DNA of 64,000 nucleotides from CBDUXT01 sp965371245 (GTDB lineage Bacteria > Planctomycetota > Phycisphaerae > UBA1845), in NCBI GenBank assembly GCA_965371245.1, contig CBDUXT010000003.1, forward strand, positions 70,850 to 134,849, given 5' to 3'. Position numbers and translations under genes: made by a program. Numbering within the stretch: the stretch's first letter is position 1; the number at the start of each line of letters is the position of its first letter. Shown here piece by piece: positions 53,204 to 62,718 of this stretch. A model generated the notes under the pieces. That model searched no databases, had not been told where the DNA came from, and saw only the letters and a list, made by a program, of their open reading frames with translations.

Positions 53204-53227
53204 TGCCGGGTCGATGACCCGACCTAC
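53204..53227 (-). repeat. short palindromic repeat G, copy 3
   Basis: Reverse copy (tgccgggtcgatgacccgac then ctac), 38 bp from the stop of the prolyl oligopeptidase gene. Confidence 0.65.
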
Positions 53228-53264
53228 GGCTCTCGCAAACCATCAAATCAGGTGCGACGAAGCG

Positions 53265-55421
53265 CTAGTCCATCTTCACGCCCAGGTTCTTCACCAGGAA
53301 CGCGATCTGGTCGGCCGCCTCCTCAATCCGCATCGTGGTCGGCTTCCCGGCCCCGTGTCCGGCTTTGGTTTGAATGCGAATCAGAATCGGTGCGGGACCG
53401 GACTGCGCCGCCTGCACGGCCGCGGCGAACTTGAAGCTGTGCGCCGGCACGACCCGATCGTCGTGGTCGGCCGTCGTGATCATCGTGGCCGGGAACGAGG
53501 TTCCGGGTTTGACGTTGTGCAGCGGTGAGTAGGCATACAGGGCTTTGAACTCTTCCGGGTTTTCCGAGGAGCCGTAGTCCGCCGTCCAAGCCCAGCCGAT
53601 CGTGAACTTGTGAAACCGCAGCATGTCCATCACGCCCACCGCGGGCAGGCAGGCTGCGAACAGCCCGGGTCGCTGCGTCATGCACGCACCCACGAGCAAT
53701 CCGCCGTTGCTACCGCCCTTGATCGCCAGCTTCGACGCCGAGGTATACTCGGCCAGCGCCAGACCCCGCGCCGCCATCAGAAAATCATCGAAGACGTTTT
53801 GTTTGTTCAGCTTGGTGCCGGCCTCGTGCCACTCCTTGCCATACTCTCCGCCGCCGCGGATGTTGGCCACGGCGTAAACCCCGCCCATCTCCATCCACAC
53901 CAGGTTGCTGACGCGGAACGAGGGCGTGATCGCGATGTTGAAGCCGCCGTAGCCGTATAGAATCGCAGGGTTCTTCCCGTTCCTGGTCAGGCCCTTCTTG
54001 TACGAAACGAACATGGGCACGCGGGTTCGGTCTTCGCTGCGGTAGAAGATCTGCTCGGTGACGTAGTCGTCCGGGTTGAAGTCCACGGTCGGCTGGCGGA
54101 GAACGGTGCTCTTGCCGGATGCGACGTCGTATCGATAGATCGTGCTGGGTTGCGAGAAACTCGTAAAGGAATAGAACGTCTCCTTGTCGGCCCGCTTGCC
54201 GCCGAACCCGCCGGCCGAGCCCATCGCTGGGAACGGCACCTCGCGCACGAATCTGCCATCGAGCTCGAACACCTTCACCTGCGACCGGGCGTGCTTCAGA
54301 TAGGAGGCGATGAACCGGTTGCCCACGACACTCGCGGACCGAAGCGTCTCCTCTGCCTGCGGGATGATCTGCTTCCAGCTGGCCGGCTCCGGCTTCCGCG
54401 TGTCGATAGCGATGACCCGCCCGCGCGGCGCGTCGAGGTTCGTCTTGAACCAGAAGACCGGCCCATCATTGTCGATCAGTGAGTACTCGGCCTCAAACCC
54501 ATCGATCAGTTGGATGATCTTGCCATCGGCGTCCGTAAGGTCTTTGTAGTACACCATGTTCTCGTCGGCCGTGCTTCTCGTGACGGTGATGATCAGGTAG
54601 CGCCCGTCGTCCGTCACACTGCCGTCCATGAACCACTCTTTATGATCGGGCTGTTCAAAGATGAGCGTGTCCTGGGATTGCGGCGTACCGATCCGATGGT
54701 AGTAGAGCTTCTGGAAGTAGTTCGCATCCTTCATCTTCGAGGCGTCGTCGGGCTTCGGATAGCGGCTGTAGAAAAAGCCCTTGCCGTCCTTGGTCCACGA
54801 CGCGCCGGAGAACTTGACCCACCGGAGATGATCGCCAAGATCCTTGCCGGTATCGACGTCGCGCACCTTCCACTCGCGCCAGTCCGAGCCGGAGACCGAG
54901 ATCCCATAGGCAAACAGCTTGCCGTCGTCGCTGATCGCCTGCCCGCCAAGCGCCACCGTGCCGTCCGCGGACAGCTTGTTGGGATCGATCAAGACACGCG
55001 CCTCGCCGGTTAGCGACCGGGACGTGTACAAGACGCTTTGGTTCTGGAGCCCGTCGTTCTTTGAGTAGAAGTAGCGGTCGCCCCGCTTGACCGGCATGCC
55101 GTACTTTTCGTAGTTCCAAAGCTTCGTCAGGCGCTCTTTGATTCGATTGCGCTCCGGAATCTGCTCGAGATAGCCGAAGGTGAGCTTGTTTTGCGCCTCG
55201 ACCCATGCCTGCCGCTCCGGCGAGTTCTGGTCCTCCATCCACCGGTACGGGTCGGCCACCTTGGTGCCGTGGTAGTCTTCAACGACGTCGCCCTTGCGGG
55301 TCTTGGGGTAGACCAGCGGCTTGTCGGCCGCAACCGCAACCCCCACCCACGATCCGAGCAGCCATCCGGCGGCCAGCAAGTAAGCGATCCAGCGCTTCTG
55401 CGTGATTTGTGCCAACGACAT
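53265..55421 (-). CDS. prolyl oligopeptidase family serine peptidase
   Basis: 718 aa, the usual S9A length, with a signal peptide (YLLAAGWLLGSWVGVAVAA-D). N-terminal PKTRKGDVVEDYHGTKVADPYRW split across POP hallmarks DPYRWMED and the seven-blade propeller; catalytic domain with Ser in IKGGSNGGLLVG, Asp in TADHDDRV and His in KAGHGAG. It hydrolyses peptides of up to about 30 residues at prolyl bonds. With the S9 lipoprotein and the amidohydrolase pair it forms a probable peptide-degrading locus, though each is transcribed separately. The start at 55421 has a GGATG run upstream but no perfect ribosome-binding site. Confidence 0.92.
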   Translation of the reverse strand: MSLAQITQKRWIAYLLAAGWLLGSWVGVAVAADKPLVYPKTRKGDVVEDYHGTKVADPYRWMEDQNSPERQAWVEAQNKLTFGYLEQIPERNRIKERLTKLWNYEKYGMPVKRGDRYFYSKNDGLQNQSVLYTSRSLTGEARVLIDPNKLSADGTVALGGQAISDDGKLFAYGISVSGSDWREWKVRDVDTGKDLGDHLRWVKFSGASWTKDGKGFFYSRYPKPDDASKMKDANYFQKLYYHRIGTPQSQDTLIFEQPDHKEWFMDGSVTDDGRYLIITVTRSTADENMVYYKDLTDADGKIIQLIDGFEAEYSLIDNDGPVFWFKTNLDAPRGRVIAIDTRKPEPASWKQIIPQAEETLRSASVVGNRFIASYLKHARSQVKVFELDGRFVREVPFPAMGSAGGFGGKRADKETFYSFTSFSQPSTIYRYDVASGKSTVLRQPTVDFNPDDYVTEQIFYRSEDRTRVPMFVSYKKGLTRNGKNPAILYGYGGFNIAITPSFRVSNLVWMEMGGVYAVANIRGGGEYGKEWHEAGTKLNKQNVFDDFLMAARGLALAEYTSASKLAIKGGSNGGLLVGACMTQRPGLFAACLPAVGVMDMLRFHKFTIGWAWTADYGSSENPEEFKALYAYSPLHNVKPGTSFPATMITTADHDDRVVPAHSFKFAAAVQAAQSGPAPILIRIQTKAGHGAGKPTTMRIEEAADQIAFLVKNLGVKMD

Positions 55422-55579
55422 GGAACATCCTCCCCATGTATCAGTGGAATCAGGAAGTGCTCAGGCGAGCCGACATGACGGCATTTCGCCACGACACATG
55501 TACCATCGTTGTAGCTTCCCGCCCCGAACAGTACAAGCCCGCGGCGAGTCCGTGAGTCCACAGGCGGGATGGGTACGCC

Positions 55580-55685
55580 GAGTCAGAGCCGCGGGCGCCA
55601 GCCTGCGGACCCCCCTTGAACATGACACCGGGCTGGCGCCCAGCGCTCTGAAGCATGCCCGACGCGAATTCTCTGAGGCACCCAC
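55580..55685 (+). repeat. dispersed repeat A, shortened copy
   Basis: Second half of repeat A in the 307-bp gap between the prolyl oligopeptidase and uvrC. The first stem reads ccgcgggc-gcca-gcctgcgg, again with the T-A to C-G exchange seen at 9360. Confidence 0.65.
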
Positions 55686-55728
55686 CCCAGCCTCTCCACG
55701 ACGCTCGGTTTCGGCCTACAATAACAGC

Positions 55729-57099
55729 ATGGACGACAAACGGCTGGATTCCATCCGCAAGCGGGTCGCCGAGCTGCCCAAGTGCCCCGGGGTTTACCTG
55801 ATGAAGGATCCCGAGGGCCGGGTGCTCTACGTCGGAAAGGCCAAGGATCTCCGCTCCCGCGTCGCCAGCTATTTCCAGCCCGCCGCCGACCTGCTTAACA
55901 CCCGCGGGCCGGACATCTGCCGGATGGTCGATAGCGTGGCCGACATTGACGTCCTCGAGTGCGAGTCCGAGGTGGACGCGCTACTCAAAGAGGCACGGCT
56001 CATCAAGGACATTCAGCCGCCGCACAACGCGATGCTCAAAGACGGCAAGACCTTCCCCTACGTCGAGATCACCATGCGCGACGACTTCCCGGCCGTGTTC
56101 GTCACGCGTACGCCCCGGCTCAAAGGCAGCAAGCTGTTCGGTCCCTTTCTCGCACCCGCCGGCGCCCGCGACGCCGTCAACGCCCTACAGAAGGTCTTCA
56201 AGTTCCGCACCTGCGAACTCGACATCCGTGACGACGATGACTCGCGGCGATACTTCCGCCCCTGCCTGCTACACGCGATCAACCAGTGCACGGCCCCATG
56301 CGGCGCCGCCATCAGCAAGGAGGACTACCGCAAGGACATCGACCGGTTCAAGAAGTTCATGGCCAGCAAGCGAACCACGCTGCTCCGCCAGATGACCAGG
56401 GAAATGAACGAGGCCGCCACGCAACTCCGCTTCGAAGAGGCGGCTGTCCTGCGCGACCGCATCAAGGCCATCGACTCGCTCGCCCTTTCCGGCGACGTGC
56501 ATGAGCACGCTCAACCGGAAGCGTTCTTCGTGGACCCGAAAAAGGGGCTCGAAAAACTGGGCGACCTGCTCAACCTCGACGCCCCGCCGCGCTGCATGGA
56601 CTGCATCGACATCGCCCACCTGCAAGGCGCCGAGACGGTCGGCTCGCTGATTTGTTTTATCGACGGCAAGCCCTTCAAGGGCGGCTATCGCCGGTTCAAG
56701 ATTCAAACGGTGACGGGCGTGGACGACTACGCCTCCATCCGCGAGGTCATCACGCGGCGCTATCGCTATGCGGCCGAGGGCGAGGAGCTATACCCCGACG
56801 TCATTCTCATCGACGGCGGCCTGGGCCAACTGCACGCCGGACTGGAGGCTTTCAGCGAAATGAACATGCGCCCGCCGATGGTGATCTCACTGGCCAAGCG
56901 CGAAGAGGAAGTCTACATCCAAGCCCGCAGCGCCCCGGTCCGCATGGCCCGCAACAACGAGGCATTGCGCCTGTTGCAGTCAATGCGCGACGAAGCCCAC
57001 CGGTTTGCACAGCACTACCATCATCTGCTCAGAAAGAAGAAGACCTTCGACCAGGACGTGACCGACGGACGCAGACCGCCGGGGAAGAGGGATCGGTAG
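55729..57099 (+). CDS. uvrC: excinuclease UvrC, short form lacking the C-terminal HhH domain
   Basis: 456 aa from ATG 55729 (relatives are about 600 aa). GIY-YIG 3' nuclease: GVYLMKDPEGRVLYVGKAKDLRSRV. Cys-rich segment RYFRPCLLHAINQCTAPCGA, UVR motif around ATQLRFEEAAVLRDRIKAI (UvrB contact), and the RNase H-like 5' nuclease with CIDIAHLQG, ILIDGGLGQLHAGL and DEAHRFAQHYH. The protein ends 26 residues later, so the tandem helix-hairpin-helix domain that binds DNA is missing. The stop is followed by no HhH-like sequence in any frame I could read. Nucleotide-excision repair role inferred. Confidence 0.88.
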   Translation: MDDKRLDSIRKRVAELPKCPGVYLMKDPEGRVLYVGKAKDLRSRVASYFQPAADLLNTRGPDICRMVDSVADIDVLECESEVDALLKEARLIKDIQPPHNAMLKDGKTFPYVEITMRDDFPAVFVTRTPRLKGSKLFGPFLAPAGARDAVNALQKVFKFRTCELDIRDDDDSRRYFRPCLLHAINQCTAPCGAAISKEDYRKDIDRFKKFMASKRTTLLRQMTREMNEAATQLRFEEAAVLRDRIKAIDSLALSGDVHEHAQPEAFFVDPKKGLEKLGDLLNLDAPPRCMDCIDIAHLQGAETVGSLICFIDGKPFKGGYRRFKIQTVTGVDDYASIREVITRRYRYAAEGEELYPDVILIDGGLGQLHAGLEAFSEMNMRPPMVISLAKREEEVYIQARSAPVRMARNNEALRLLQSMRDEAHRFAQHYHHLLRKKKTFDQDVTDGRRPPGKRDR

Positions 57100-57200
57100 A
57101 CGGCCTCCGTCGGCGCGCCGCGTATCGACTGGATGCACTGGGCCGGGGACCGGAGTAGAATCCGCAGACGTCTGACCCGTGTCGAGAGAGTCTCGCAGGC

Positions 57201-58301
57201 ATGAACCCTCGCATCCATTGGGCCGCTGGAGCCGCGATCTTAGCAACGGCGGTTGTGCTGCCCACGTTGCTTTGGTGGGCCGGCTTCGCCAGTACCGCCT
57301 GGACCATCCTGGTTTTCATTGCAGTCGGGTGGGTCGTGACGCTTGTCGTCGTCCTCGTCGGAGGAGCCAACGCAGCCTGCGATCGCGCCATGCTCCACGA
57401 AGGCCCGGCCGATGCGGGCGAGGCCCAGGAGATTCCGCCCGACGTCTACTGCCCGGCGTGCAGCTACAGCCTGCAAGGCGCGCCGAGCTCGAAGTGCCCT
57501 GAGTGCGGCCGCTCGCTGGCCAACATTCGCACCGGTACGCATCAGATTCCATGGGTGCGGAGGCGTGAGATCGGCCGGTTCCTCGGTTACTGGTCGACCG
57601 TGTGGATGGTCACGTTTCGCAACCGACGGTTTTGTGAGGAGTACGCCCACAAGGTCGCAGTGGGAGATGCGGTTGCCTTTCAGCGGGTCACCGTGCTCCA
57701 CGTGTATGTCCTGGTACTTCTCGCAACGCTCGGCCTCTACATGACGATCCCGACGAGCACACCGCAAACGAACCCGGCGCTACAGATGATGACGACCGGC
57801 GTCATTGCACCAGGCCCATCGCTCATTTGGCAGGCATACGCGGACATCTGGCCGGTCGGTGTCATGCACGTGTTCCTCATGCTGTACCTTATCGCGATCA
57901 CCGGTGTTCCGAGCTACTTTTTTCACCCGCGATCCGTTGCAGTGCAGCAACAGAACAACGCCGTGGCCATGAGCTATTACGCCTGCGGCCCGCTCGCCGC
58001 GGCACCCTTCCTGGGTCCAGCCGTGTTCATGCTGATCGGCTTTCCTCTCGCAGTGTTGACCGGGACGAGCCAGTCGTGGGTTGGCGTAGCCGTCCTTGCG
58101 TCCGGAGGCATCGTGACGGCGGTTTGGTGGTGGAACCTGGTGCGCCTGATCCGGCGCGTGATGCCGCAACTCAGCCACCGGGCCATCGCCATCGCCGCCG
58201 GCATGCCCGCGTTGTGGCTGGGGCTGGCCGCCCTCTTTCTGTGCGTGTTGCCCTCGGTAGTACTCTACCTCCTTGCCGTCGTGGTCAGCCTCGGAGCCTG
58301 A
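57201..58301 (+). CDS. polytopic membrane protein with zinc ribbon
   Basis: 366 aa. Two N-terminal helices (AAGAAILATAVVLPTLLW and TILVFIAVGWVVTLVVVLV), a cytosolic zinc ribbon with C84, C87, C99 and C102 (CPACSYSLQGAPSSKCPECG), then five more helices including LGLAALFLCVLPSVVLYLLAVVVSL at the end. The order matches the family at 33176-34192, except that this protein has one ribbon and extra helices before it. Function unknown; it overlaps no neighbour and runs toward the minus-strand gene at 58327 with a 25-bp gap. Confidence 0.65.
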   Translation: MNPRIHWAAGAAILATAVVLPTLLWWAGFASTAWTILVFIAVGWVVTLVVVLVGGANAACDRAMLHEGPADAGEAQEIPPDVYCPACSYSLQGAPSSKCPECGRSLANIRTGTHQIPWVRRREIGRFLGYWSTVWMVTFRNRRFCEEYAHKVAVGDAVAFQRVTVLHVYVLVLLATLGLYMTIPTSTPQTNPALQMMTTGVIAPGPSLIWQAYADIWPVGVMHVFLMLYLIAITGVPSYFFHPRSVAVQQQNNAVAMSYYACGPLAAAPFLGPAVFMLIGFPLAVLTGTSQSWVGVAVLASGGIVTAVWWWNLVRLIRRVMPQLSHRAIAIAAGMPALWLGLAALFLCVLPSVVLYLLAVVVSLGA

Positions 58302-58326
58302 AAGCCCGGCTCCCCCACTCGATCCA

Positions 58327-59799
58327 CTACCCGGGCTGGAGGTAGAAGAGCCTGTCGCTTCTGTGAAGATCGCGACGACCATCTGCCGTAAGAGCGACGG
58401 TTCCGCCGTTGTCCCGTCCGTCCTGGGCGACGCTGTACAGAAACGGCCTATCCGCGAGAGGCTTGTAGCCGAAGGTCGACTCGATGCGGGCGAACGGGTC
58501 TCGGGGCAAGGCCGCCATGTACTCCGGAACGAGTTGATCCAGCTTCGCGGGTGGCTCGCCGTGGTCAATCGTGTAGAGCCGAATCACCAGTGCGATCGCG
58601 GCCATCCGCCGGGTCGCCAGCAACTTAAAGAAGAGACCAACGTACCCGGATTGGTAAGGGCTAAGCCCCCGCCAAGCGCTGTACGTCATGGGTCGTTTCA
58701 GCCGAAGGACCAGCGTGGTGTCTTTCTCTTCGCCTGCAAAACGTGCTGAGGCATGCGGCCAGGCTTTCTCAGCCACGGCTTCCGCAGCCATGCTGTCGAA
58801 CCGCGACTGTCGGACCGAGTCCAGGACAACAAACGGGCGACCCAGGTAGTTCACTATCGGCCGGAACGGCCATATGCCGAACGGGCCGACGGCTACTCCA
58901 GGGAAATCAAGGAAGGTGGCCGTCTGCGCCCCTGCAAGGTTCGACGCTCTGGAGCCGAGACACATTCGGACCGTCGATTTCCGCAAACAGTCCTCGTCGA
59001 GCAGGTCCTGAATGAGCCCTTCAACCTGCGCGCGTGATGCGGCACCGGCTCGGACGTTTCCTCCGTCGCCCGACACTTGCAAGCGAGATGCATAACGCTC
59101 GATCACGGAGTACGTCAGATCATCGCACGCCCATGCAACAAGGCTCGCAATCAGCGTCGGATGCGACCCGATGGCTTTGTTCAGGGCCATCGAGTCCCGC
59201 ACCGTCGTCACCGATTCCGCATGGTTTCCGACGAGCAACTGGTGGACTGCGGCGAACCAGAGCAGCTTTGAAAGCCGTCTCTGGTCCGAGTAGCGGGCCG
59301 AACTGCGGCGTACGTCTCGGAAGCGTTCACTCCAGGCAACCCTTGGCTTCTTGCGGGCGTCGTGTAACAGCTTCAAAACGCCCGCGTTCGCGGTCATGAG
59401 TTCCTCGGCGTCCACCGCACTCGTACCAAACACCTCCGGGGCACTCACGAAATCGTCGGCCACGAGCCCCGACTGACTCGTTGCGGTGTTCGCCGCCATG
59501 GCCTGCTCATAAAGCACGGCGGCATTCTCGTCCTCCTTGACGGCGTCGAGTTCGGCGTCGAACTCCTCCACGGAGACGAGCTGTCCTAACGCGCGATACT
59601 CCGCAATCTGCCATTCCAAGCGGCGCTCTGCGACATAGCCCCAAGCCACCCGCAGCAGGAGCAGCGCAACGACGAGTACGCCCGTAGCCCACCCGAACCG
59701 CTTGAGCCATCGGAACCGAGGGGGTATCGCGATCGGCTCACCCTCCGGAACCCGGCTTGCCGAACGCATTGGCCGCAGGTTGTCGAGATCTGTTACCAT
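58327..59799 (-). CDS. membrane-anchored protein of unknown function
   Basis: 490 aa from ATG 59799. One N-terminal helix (WATGVLVVALLLLRVAWGYV) preceded by a basic cytoplasmic tail; the rest is exported. The C-terminal segment (RLYTIDHGEPPAKLDQLVPEYMAALPRDPF...FLYSVAQDGRDNGG) resembles the pilin-like/type II secretion pseudopilin ends found in many planctomycete proteins. The frame is open to 60198 over the divergent Cys-rich gene, which is not credible coding. Another start at ATG 59841 would overlap that gene start. Confidence 0.6.
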   Translation of the reverse strand: MVTDLDNLRPMRSASRVPEGEPIAIPPRFRWLKRFGWATGVLVVALLLLRVAWGYVAERRLEWQIAEYRALGQLVSVEEFDAELDAVKEDENAAVLYEQAMAANTATSQSGLVADDFVSAPEVFGTSAVDAEELMTANAGVLKLLHDARKKPRVAWSERFRDVRRSSARYSDQRRLSKLLWFAAVHQLLVGNHAESVTTVRDSMALNKAIGSHPTLIASLVAWACDDLTYSVIERYASRLQVSGDGGNVRAGAASRAQVEGLIQDLLDEDCLRKSTVRMCLGSRASNLAGAQTATFLDFPGVAVGPFGIWPFRPIVNYLGRPFVVLDSVRQSRFDSMAAEAVAEKAWPHASARFAGEEKDTTLVLRLKRPMTYSAWRGLSPYQSGYVGLFFKLLATRRMAAIALVIRLYTIDHGEPPAKLDQLVPEYMAALPRDPFARIESTFGYKPLADRPFLYSVAQDGRDNGGTVALTADGRRDLHRSDRLFYLQPG

Positions 59800-59839
59800 C
59801 GGCAAGCGTTGTCCCTTTCGCCCGGCGCCCCCGAACCGC

Positions 59840-61708
59840 ATGATGCCACCACACTCCTCCATATTGACTGTCAGTGCGTACGAATGCAACGGCGTTGAGC
59901 CCTGTTCCGACGGAGCCTGCCAGCCGGGCACCGCCCCATGCACAGCGCAGATCTGCTGCGAGGCCCTTGACCTCTGCGGTGACTGCTGCAACGACGCGGA
60001 CTGCGACGACGGCAACGAGTGTACGCAGAACCTCTGCGAGTCCGGCACGTGTAGCCACCCGCCGGTATCCGACGGAACCGGCTGCACCGACGACGGCGAC
60101 CCTTGCACGAACGACGTTTGCCAAGGCGGAATGTGCGACCACCCACCAAAGTGCGTCGATCTTTGCTGCGGCGAAGGTGTCTGCTGTGGACCCCCCACCT
60201 GCCCGAACGTCCCGATCGTCTGCTGTAGCGGCGCCTGCTGCGAGGGGATCTGCTGTCCGTTGCCCGATGGGACTCAGGTGTGCTGCGACGCCGGCGAAAC
60301 ATGCAACGCGACCGGCTGTTGCCCGGGTCCCGTTTGTCCGGATGGCCTATGCTGCGGCGACGGCGACCCATGTACGATCGACTCGTGCGTGTGCAGCGAC
60401 CCGCCGGACTGCACGTCCTACGTCTGCGCCTACGATCCGACGTGCGTTGACGGGAATCCCTGCACCGGTTCCGTCTGTACCCCCGCCCAGTGTGGCGAGG
60501 TATCGTGTACTTTTCCGTGTGTTTCCGACTGTACGGGATGTCCTGGGGGGCGTTGCGAAGGCTGCACGTGCCTTGCGGACCCTTGTCAAGTTTCACTGAA
60601 AGAGATCAGCTTCATCGGTGAGCATACGATGTATGCGGAAGCCCCGCCGGAAGATTCGGCCGGTAACGGCTGGGGCGCGGGCGCCGCACTCACAGCGCCG
60701 GATTGGAAGAGCGTGGACAACCCCAACAACCCGGTAAGCTACACGCGTGCCTCGGCGTTACGACTAAGTGTCCGACTCGACATTACCGGCGGTGCCTCCG
60801 GGACCGCAATTCTCCGTGTGACCGGCCCCGACGGCGTGACCGGTGAAGGCACCTTCAGTGTCCCGTGTAACGCCACGGGCGTGCGACTCGTGAGCGTCAC
60901 GACAACGGCGCTCCCGAACGTAGTCAAGGCGTACACACCGGCCGGTCTCACGTGGACGGTGAAGTGTCCCGGGGATACCGTGTTTCGACCGGTGGGGGTC
61001 ACATCGCATCGGATTTACCTGACGCTTGGCCTTCCCACGGGCAGTAACCCGACCAACCGCCGGATGAACACGGTGTGCTTCGCGGCCGCCCAGGCGGCGA
61101 CGGCCCTGGAAGCGATCGAAGGTGTCGCTAACGGCGGCGAAGGAATCCACGCCCGTTTGGACGCTGAACCGCCTTGCGACGGTGCGTCCCTCGACGGCGT
61201 CCCGCCTTGCGTTGGTGCAGGTGGAACAATCGTCGGCGACTGGCGGCTGCTGAGCGGGCCACCCTTTGTCGGTGAGTGCGACCAACAGGCCCATCTGATG
61301 AACTTGGCGGTGCAATTGATCGGTGTAACTGGCGCGCCTGAATATAAGACATATGCATCAAGCGATGCGGATCCGACCGACCGGGAGTTCACCACTGCCG
61401 CGGCGTTGGGGATTACGGATGATTTAGACGGTGATGGAGTTGTCGGCGAAACGGACGAAGTGCTCGAACTAATCTTCGCATTCGACCCGGAGGATCCGAT
61501 GGACCCCAACTGGAACAATTTCGAGGGTAGCATTATTGCAGCGGGAAAGTATTACGCGGTCTGGCCCAGCCTGAAGGCTGAGAGCGCTTGCGGGTTGCTC
61601 CTGGAGGTCGAACGCGTTGAAGGAGCCAAACAGTACTGGGTATTCGAACGCCCCGACGGGAGTATCTATAAGTTCCCGACAGAAGTCCCGTTTCCAACGT
61701 GTCCGTAG
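59840..61708 (+). CDS. Cys-rich secreted-type protein with dockerin-like segment
   Basis: About 622 aa from the ATG at 59840; the start is uncertain and no signal peptide is visible. Residues 15-250 hold about 60 Cys in repeats such as CTDDGDPCTNDVC and CCGDGDPCTIDSC, probably disulfide-bonded. A beta-rich domain follows (LRLSVRLDITGGASGTAILRV), then DLDGDGVVGETDEVLELIFAF, a calcium-binding dockerin-like loop. Such modules are frequent in planctomycete surface proteins. Only 40 bp separate it from the divergent gene start at 59799, so its 5' end may be truncated. A 101-bp segment (60020-60121) is duplicated at 62885-62986. Confidence 0.65.
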   Translation: MMPPHSSILTVSAYECNGVEPCSDGACQPGTAPCTAQICCEALDLCGDCCNDADCDDGNECTQNLCESGTCSHPPVSDGTGCTDDGDPCTNDVCQGGMCDHPPKCVDLCCGEGVCCGPPTCPNVPIVCCSGACCEGICCPLPDGTQVCCDAGETCNATGCCPGPVCPDGLCCGDGDPCTIDSCVCSDPPDCTSYVCAYDPTCVDGNPCTGSVCTPAQCGEVSCTFPCVSDCTGCPGGRCEGCTCLADPCQVSLKEISFIGEHTMYAEAPPEDSAGNGWGAGAALTAPDWKSVDNPNNPVSYTRASALRLSVRLDITGGASGTAILRVTGPDGVTGEGTFSVPCNATGVRLVSVTTTALPNVVKAYTPAGLTWTVKCPGDTVFRPVGVTSHRIYLTLGLPTGSNPTNRRMNTVCFAAAQAATALEAIEGVANGGEGIHARLDAEPPCDGASLDGVPPCVGAGGTIVGDWRLLSGPPFVGECDQQAHLMNLAVQLIGVTGAPEYKTYASSDADPTDREFTTAAALGITDDLDGDGVVGETDEVLELIFAFDPEDPMDPNWNNFEGSIIAAGKYYAVWPSLKAESACGLLLEVERVEGAKQYWVFERPDGSIYKFPTEVPFPTCP

Positions 61709-61721
61709 ACGGAGGTAACCT

Positions 61722-62654
61722 ATGACAGACAAAACGATCCCGAAAGATCCGCGCGTCTTGGCAAGCTACTTTTCCCGTGGGCTTTGCTGTTGTTTCGTAA
61801 TTGCTCAGGGTAGTATCAGTATAGTTTCCGAGGCACAAGGCCCAAAGGAGAACTTGATCCCTCCGGAGGTCGCGAATCAACCGCCTGACAACAGGACCGC
61901 GCACCGGCATAGCGATCCCGAAGACAGCTGCTGCAAGCCGTGTGTGCAGACGGCGGCTGATCGGGATCCGGACGTCGCCAAGCGGCCCTGTTTTGTACGC
62001 GCATTGAATAAGGCGAGGGTGAATTCCGGTATCTTCGGGTACCCGCACGGCCAGACGATCTCGGGCGATCGGCTTCCGGAGGGCGAGCGAATCCAGTTTG
62101 AGGGATACCTGGAGAGGTTGTTGAATCCCTCGGTGCTGCCAGAAGTTTGGTCGGCGGCGGATCGGTGGGCCTTGGTGACAACCACTAGTACGCAGGATCC
62201 GTGGGTGGAAGTAGCATCGTGGGACGCCGGTATAGGTAAGATCAAGACGTCTCGCGTGCGACGATCAGCCAGTATCAAGATTCGCTTTCAGGTTCTTGAG
62301 AAGGATCGCTTGTCAGTTCGTGCTCGACCTGCCCCCGGTCCGGATTTTGACCCAGACGTCGAGCAACGAGACCAGAAAGGCATATTTTTCGAGGCGGAGT
62401 CCCTCCACAGGGTTCTTACCGGCATCTTCCAACTGCCGTTCGATACGAAAAGTGACTATTTTGTTCGGGGGCGTACCCGCGAGTTTGAGGGTATTCGCGT
62501 ATTCGTCGGAAATGTCTTTGCGAACAACCGATCGCCAAGCGATCCGCACTGGTACGACAGATTTTCTCTGCTGGTGACCGACAGCGATCCGCAATACATG
62601 GGCGTAACGATCGACTTCCGCGCGGAAGTGGAGGAGCGTCGCTCCGCGCCCTAA
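61722..62654 (+). CDS. exported protein of unknown function
   Basis: 310 aa with a strong GGAGGT site and 13 bp after the Cys-rich gene, so co-transcribed with it. Signal-like segment LCCCFVIAQGSISIVSEAQG, then a Cys-containing linker (EDSCCKPCVQT) and a mostly beta-strand domain (IKIRFQVLEKDRLSVRARPA; GIRVFVGNVFANNRSPSDP). No family recognised. Base composition is visibly less GC-rich than the rest of the window, which may indicate recent acquisition. Confidence 0.6.
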   Translation: MTDKTIPKDPRVLASYFSRGLCCCFVIAQGSISIVSEAQGPKENLIPPEVANQPPDNRTAHRHSDPEDSCCKPCVQTAADRDPDVAKRPCFVRALNKARVNSGIFGYPHGQTISGDRLPEGERIQFEGYLERLLNPSVLPEVWSAADRWALVTTTSTQDPWVEVASWDAGIGKIKTSRVRRSASIKIRFQVLEKDRLSVRARPAPGPDFDPDVEQRDQKGIFFEAESLHRVLTGIFQLPFDTKSDYFVRGRTREFEGIRVFVGNVFANNRSPSDPHWYDRFSLLVTDSDPQYMGVTIDFRAEVEERRSAP

Positions 62655-62718
62655 CGTAAGAACCGTACATCGAAAGTGTTCCCAGCACTGGCTGCCTTCA
62701 GACAGTGGGGGATACGAT

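Noticed and set aside
58327..60198. 623-codon version of the minus-strand membrane protein
   Set aside because: The first 133 codons are antisense to the Cys-rich gene (Gln/Ser/Pro-rich nonsense); the ATG at 59799 precedes a normal membrane anchor.
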